From positions 1 through 7,710 of the forward strand of contig JBFGWM010000133.1 of NCBI GenBank assembly GCA_041588495.1: 7,710 nt of DNA, in the 5' to 3' direction. Both the position numbers and the translations under genes were made by a program. The number at the start of each line of letters is the position of its first letter. Position 1 is the stretch's first letter. Positions 4,965 to 7,710 of the stretch are shown one piece after another. This DNA is from JBFGWM01 sp041588495. Lineage in GTDB: Bacteria > Pseudomonadota > Gammaproteobacteria > Pseudomonadales > JBFGWM01. A model generated the notes under the pieces. That model was not told where the DNA came from and did not search any database. It was given only the letters and a program-made list of their open reading frames with translations.

Positions 4965-4970
4965 TACATT
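4965..4970 (+). promoter_or_regulatory. Candidate -10 element of the pilY1-type gene
   Basis: TACATT matches the -10 consensus at 4 of 6 bases. It would start transcription near 4977, about 41 nt before the ATG at 5018. The call depends mainly on its fit to the CRP-like site upstream. Confidence 0.45.
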
Positions 4971-5017
4971 TCATATCAACAAATTTGAATGAATGTTCGC
5001 TTACGGAGACTGCAGGC

Positions 5018-7710
5018 ATGCACCGGATACTGATCCCCACGCTCACCATACTGGCCCTGACCCTCGGCGTAGCCGCCGCCCATGCCATCGACACCGACAT
5101 CTTCGTCCGCAACCCGGTGGTGGGCGGCAAACCCAACATCCTGCTGATGATTGACAACTCCGCAGACTGGAACGCGGTCGTGAGCCGTGACGGGCGCACC
5201 CGCAAGGCGCTGACCCACGAAGCCGCATACCGCTTCATCGACGCCCTGGATCCCGAGCTGGAGGTCAACCTCGGGATCATGATCCACGCCCGGGGCAACC
5301 GTCCCCAGGGCGGCAAGATCCTGCACCGGGTGCAGCCGCTGACCCCGCTCTACCGTGAACAACTGTTGCGCACGCTCTACTCGCGGGAGCCCACCGACAG
5401 CAACCGCAACGGGCGCATCGATCCCGCCGAGTTCGCCGCCAGCGACCGCGATGCCGCCCTGGAGACCAGCAACAACGCACCGCTCGCCCTCGCGCTCAAC
5501 GAAGCCTACCTGTACTTCGCGGGTGAAATGCCCGCCTCCGGCGCCCAGCCCCGCGACAGCCGCGACCTGCTGGCCGTCAATCCCCTCACCGGCCGCTATG
5601 TGAGCCCGGTGAACGAGGCCTTCAACTGCGCTGACAACCACGTCATCGTGGTGGGCGGCGGCGACCCGGACAGCGGCGAGAACAACGCCGCCCGCACCCA
5701 GCTCGCGCGCATCGGCGAACCCCGCGATACGGAGCCTGTGGACCTGCCCGCCGACAGCGACCTGTTCGAGTCCAGCTGGGCCGACGAGTACGCCCGATTC
5801 CTGTCCCGCACCGACGCCAACGAGGGGGTCAGCGGAGACCAGCTGATCACGGTCTCCGTGATCGACATCCACGACCGTCAGAGCCGCCAGTCAGGCACCC
5901 GCCCCTTCCGTTCCGCGCGCACCCTGCTGCGCAGCATTGCCGAGCAGGGGGATGGACTGTATGCCGAAGCCGACAGCGCCGGGCGCGCGTTCGAGGCCAT
6001 GCTCGCCTCCCTGGGCGAGGTGAACAACACCGCCACCGTGTTCGCCGGCTCCGCATCCCCGGTATCGCGTCACAATCCCGGACGGCACGTGAACGAGGTC
6101 TATCTCGGCATGTTCCGGCCCGACGAACTGAACCGTCCGCGCTGGTGGGGAAATCTCAAGGCCTACCAGCTCGGGCTGGACGCTGCCGGCGCGGTGGTGC
6201 TGACCGATGCCCGTGGCGAGCCGGCGCGCAGCGAGCGCACCGGGTTCATCCTGCCGGAATCGGAAAGTTTCTGGAGCCACGCGTCGAACGACTGGGAATT
6301 TTCTCCGCGCGGGAACCCGGCGTCCGCGTCCGATCTCCCGGATGGAGAGGTCGTGGAAAAAGGCGGGGCCGCGCAACAGCTGCGTGAGCGTCGTCCGGAA
6401 CAGCGCAAGGTGCTGACCTGCACTGGCAATTGCAACGCGGGCAGCCTGCTCTCCGCGACCCCGTTCTCGCGGTCCAACGCATCCCTGACCGCGCCCCGCT
6501 TCTGTTCGCTGATCGACACCGCCGGCAACCGCGGACTGCCCTCGCTGCCCTATTACGCACAACGCACCAACCTCGACGGCAACGGCGTGATCGACGCCAT
6601 CGACTGCCCCCTCGATGAACTCGTCGACTGGGTCCGCGGCCGCGATGTGTTCGATGCCAACCATGACGGCAGCCGCAACGACATGCGCCCCGACGTCCAC
6701 GCCGACGTGCTCCACGCCCAGCCGCTGGCGGTGAACTACGCGCGTGACGGCAGCGACACCGACTCGGTGATCTTCTACGGCACCAACGGCGGCACCTTCC
6801 ACGCCGTCCACGGCGGACTCGACGGCACCCGCGGCACCGAGCTGTGGAGCTTCGTTGCCGAGGAGTTCTTCCGCGACCTCAAGACCCTCTACGACAACGA
6901 GGCCCAGGGCTTCACCACCCAGTTCCGGCCGCATTTCTTCGACGGCACCGCCACGGTCCTCGAGCAGGACGTCAACCGCGACGGCCGCCTGGTGGCAGCC
7001 GACGGCGACCGGGTCCTGCTATACATCCCGGTGCGGCGCGGGGGTCGCTTCATCTACGCCCTCGACGTCAGCGACCCGGAGGAACCGCGCTTTCTCTGGA
7101 AGCGTTCCTCGACGAGTCGCGGCTACGCCGAACTAGGGCAGACCTGGTCGCGGCCGCGCGTGGCCCACGTTCGGACCAGCGATCACACCGGCCCGGTGCT
7201 GGTGTTCGGCGCGGGCTACGACGCCGCCGTCGATGACATCCCGGCATCCTCACCCACCGACACCGTGGGCCGCGGCGTGATGGTGGTCAACGCCCTGACC
7301 GGAGAACTGATCTGGCAGGTCGGACCCGCACCGGCCGGCGCCCGTCACAACCTGCGGTACGACGGGATGACCCACAGCTTTCCTGCGGAAGTCACGGTGG
7401 TCGACGGCAACCGGGACCGCTACGCGGACCGCGTCTATGCCACCGATTCCGGCGGCAGCATCTGGCGCATCGACGTCGCCGATCCCGATCCCGCGCGCTG
7501 GGTGGTCAGCCGCCTCGCGCAACTCGGCGATCACGGCAATCTCAGCCTCCACGACAACCGCGAGTTCTTCAATGCACCGGACGTGGTGGCGGGACGCGAC
7601 GAGCGGGGCCCCTACTACGCCATCCTCACCGGTTCCGGCGACCGCGAGAACCCGTTGGGACAGACCACCCGGGACCGCTTCTACATGATCCGCGACCGCG
7701 CGGTGGCGCC
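5018..7710 (+). CDS. pilY1: PilY1-type pilus tip adhesin/retraction regulator (3' end beyond window)
   Basis: The frame stays open for 897 codons and runs off the right edge. PilY1/PilC proteins are exported, sit at the pilus tip or outer surface, and control retraction, adhesion and surface sensing. Residues 1-23 form a signal peptide with a likely AHA cleavage site. A von Willebrand A-like region follows: KPNILLMIDNSADWN at 38-52, with a degenerate MIDAS (D46, S48, D50 in place of the usual second Ser), then VIVVGGGDP at 209-217. WWGNLK at 376-381 is the conserved junction motif. The PilC-type beta-propeller begins near 558 (HADVLHAQP at 561-569), with RRGGR at 673-677, FGAGYD at 730-735 and TGSGDREN at 871-878. 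D796, N798, D800 and D804 form the DxNxDxxxD calcium site described in Pseudomonas PilY1. Further EF-hand-like loops lie at 127-138, 518-529 and 651-662, with a partial one at 546-557. Cysteines 468, 472, 496 and 530 may form disulfides. GGAG (5005-5008) lies 9 bases before the ATG. No minor pilin genes precede it. Confidence 0.93.
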   Translation, partial: MHRILIPTLTILALTLGVAAAHAIDTDIFVRNPVVGGKPNILLMIDNSADWNAVVSRDGRTRKALTHEAAYRFIDALDPELEVNLGIMIHARGNRPQGGKILHRVQPLTPLYREQLLRTLYSREPTDSNRNGRIDPAEFAASDRDAALETSNNAPLALALNEAYLYFAGEMPASGAQPRDSRDLLAVNPLTGRYVSPVNEAFNCADNHVIVVGGGDPDSGENNAARTQLARIGEPRDTEPVDLPADSDLFESSWADEYARFLSRTDANEGVSGDQLITVSVIDIHDRQSRQSGTRPFRSARTLLRSIAEQGDGLYAEADSAGRAFEAMLASLGEVNNTATVFAGSASPVSRHNPGRHVNEVYLGMFRPDELNRPRWWGNLKAYQLGLDAAGAVVLTDARGEPARSERTGFILPESESFWSHASNDWEFSPRGNPASASDLPDGEVVEKGGAAQQLRERRPEQRKVLTCTGNCNAGSLLSATPFSRSNASLTAPRFCSLIDTAGNRGLPSLPYYAQRTNLDGNGVIDAIDCPLDELVDWVRGRDVFDANHDGSRNDMRPDVHADVLHAQPLAVNYARDGSDTDSVIFYGTNGGTFHAVHGGLDGTRGTELWSFVAEEFFRDLKTLYDNEAQGFTTQFRPHFFDGTATVLEQDVNRDGRLVAADGDRVLLYIPVRRGGRFIYALDVSDPEEPRFLWKRSSTSRGYAELGQTWSRPRVAHVRTSDHTGPVLVFGAGYDAAVDDIPASSPTDTVGRGVMVVNALTGELIWQVGPAPAGARHNLRYDGMTHSFPAEVTVVDGNRDRYADRVYATDSGGSIWRIDVADPDPARWVVSRLAQLGDHGNLSLHDNREFFNAPDVVAGRDERGPYYAILTGSGDRENPLGQTTRDRFYMIRDRAVA

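Noticed and set aside
4976..6934. Long antisense open frames (298 and 347 codons) opposite pilY1
   Set aside because: They are valine/glycine-rich shadow frames. The plus strand stays open for 897 codons with PilY1 motifs throughout.

Overview
The window is GC-rich chromosomal DNA, most likely from a gammaproteobacterium, possibly a Chromatiales/Ectothiorhodospiraceae-type one. The evidence is a PilU retraction ATPase and a PilY1-type pilus tip adhesin (both typical of type IV pili in this class), a YdjA-type nitroreductase, an AbgT/MtrF-type transporter, and CRP/Vfr-type palindromes of the form TGTGA-N6-TCACA. The order cannot be fixed from the sequence alone.

Layout. Positions 1-310: a minus-strand tRNA-Ser(GGA) with encoded CCA, a 16-bp-stem terminator one base beyond it, and a plausible sigma70-type promoter with 17-bp spacing; the first 60 bases hold only small GC-rich hairpins. 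Positions 311-2259, minus strand: a nitroreductase (1687-2259), then pilU (311-1603), with an 83-bp gap. Positions 2260-2411: a divergent control region with two back-to-back -10 elements around a perfect 6-4-6 palindrome, followed by three 10-bp tandem repeats that each end in GATC. Positions 2412-4248, plus strand: a probable two-gene operon of a small Mpo1-like (DUF962) membrane protein and an AbgT-family transporter that starts with TTG. Positions 4249-4385: a near-ideal CRP site in front of an unrecognised small membrane protein (4386-4796). Positions 4797-5017: a strong hairpin, then a second CRP-like site centred about 41.5 bp before the predicted start of transcription of a pilY1-type gene. 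Positions 5018-7710: that pilY1-type gene, open over 897 codons and cut by the right edge of the window.

How the parts may work together. PilU (cytoplasmic motor accessory for pilus retraction) and PilY1 (secreted or tip-located, calcium-dependent regulator of retraction and adhesion) belong to the same machine, although neither lies in the usual pilT-pilU or minor-pilin cluster here. Two sites sharing 16 of 22 bases suggest that the unknown 136-residue membrane protein and pilY1 answer to one CRP/Vfr-like regulator, which makes the unknown protein a candidate for the pilus or surface-sensing regulon. The Mpo1-like/AbgT pair looks like a separate unit. I saw no mobile element, CRISPR array, phage gene or rRNA. 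No clearly new multi-gene system is visible; the most novel leads are the regulatory sites, the unknown membrane protein and the calcium-loop-rich PilY1.
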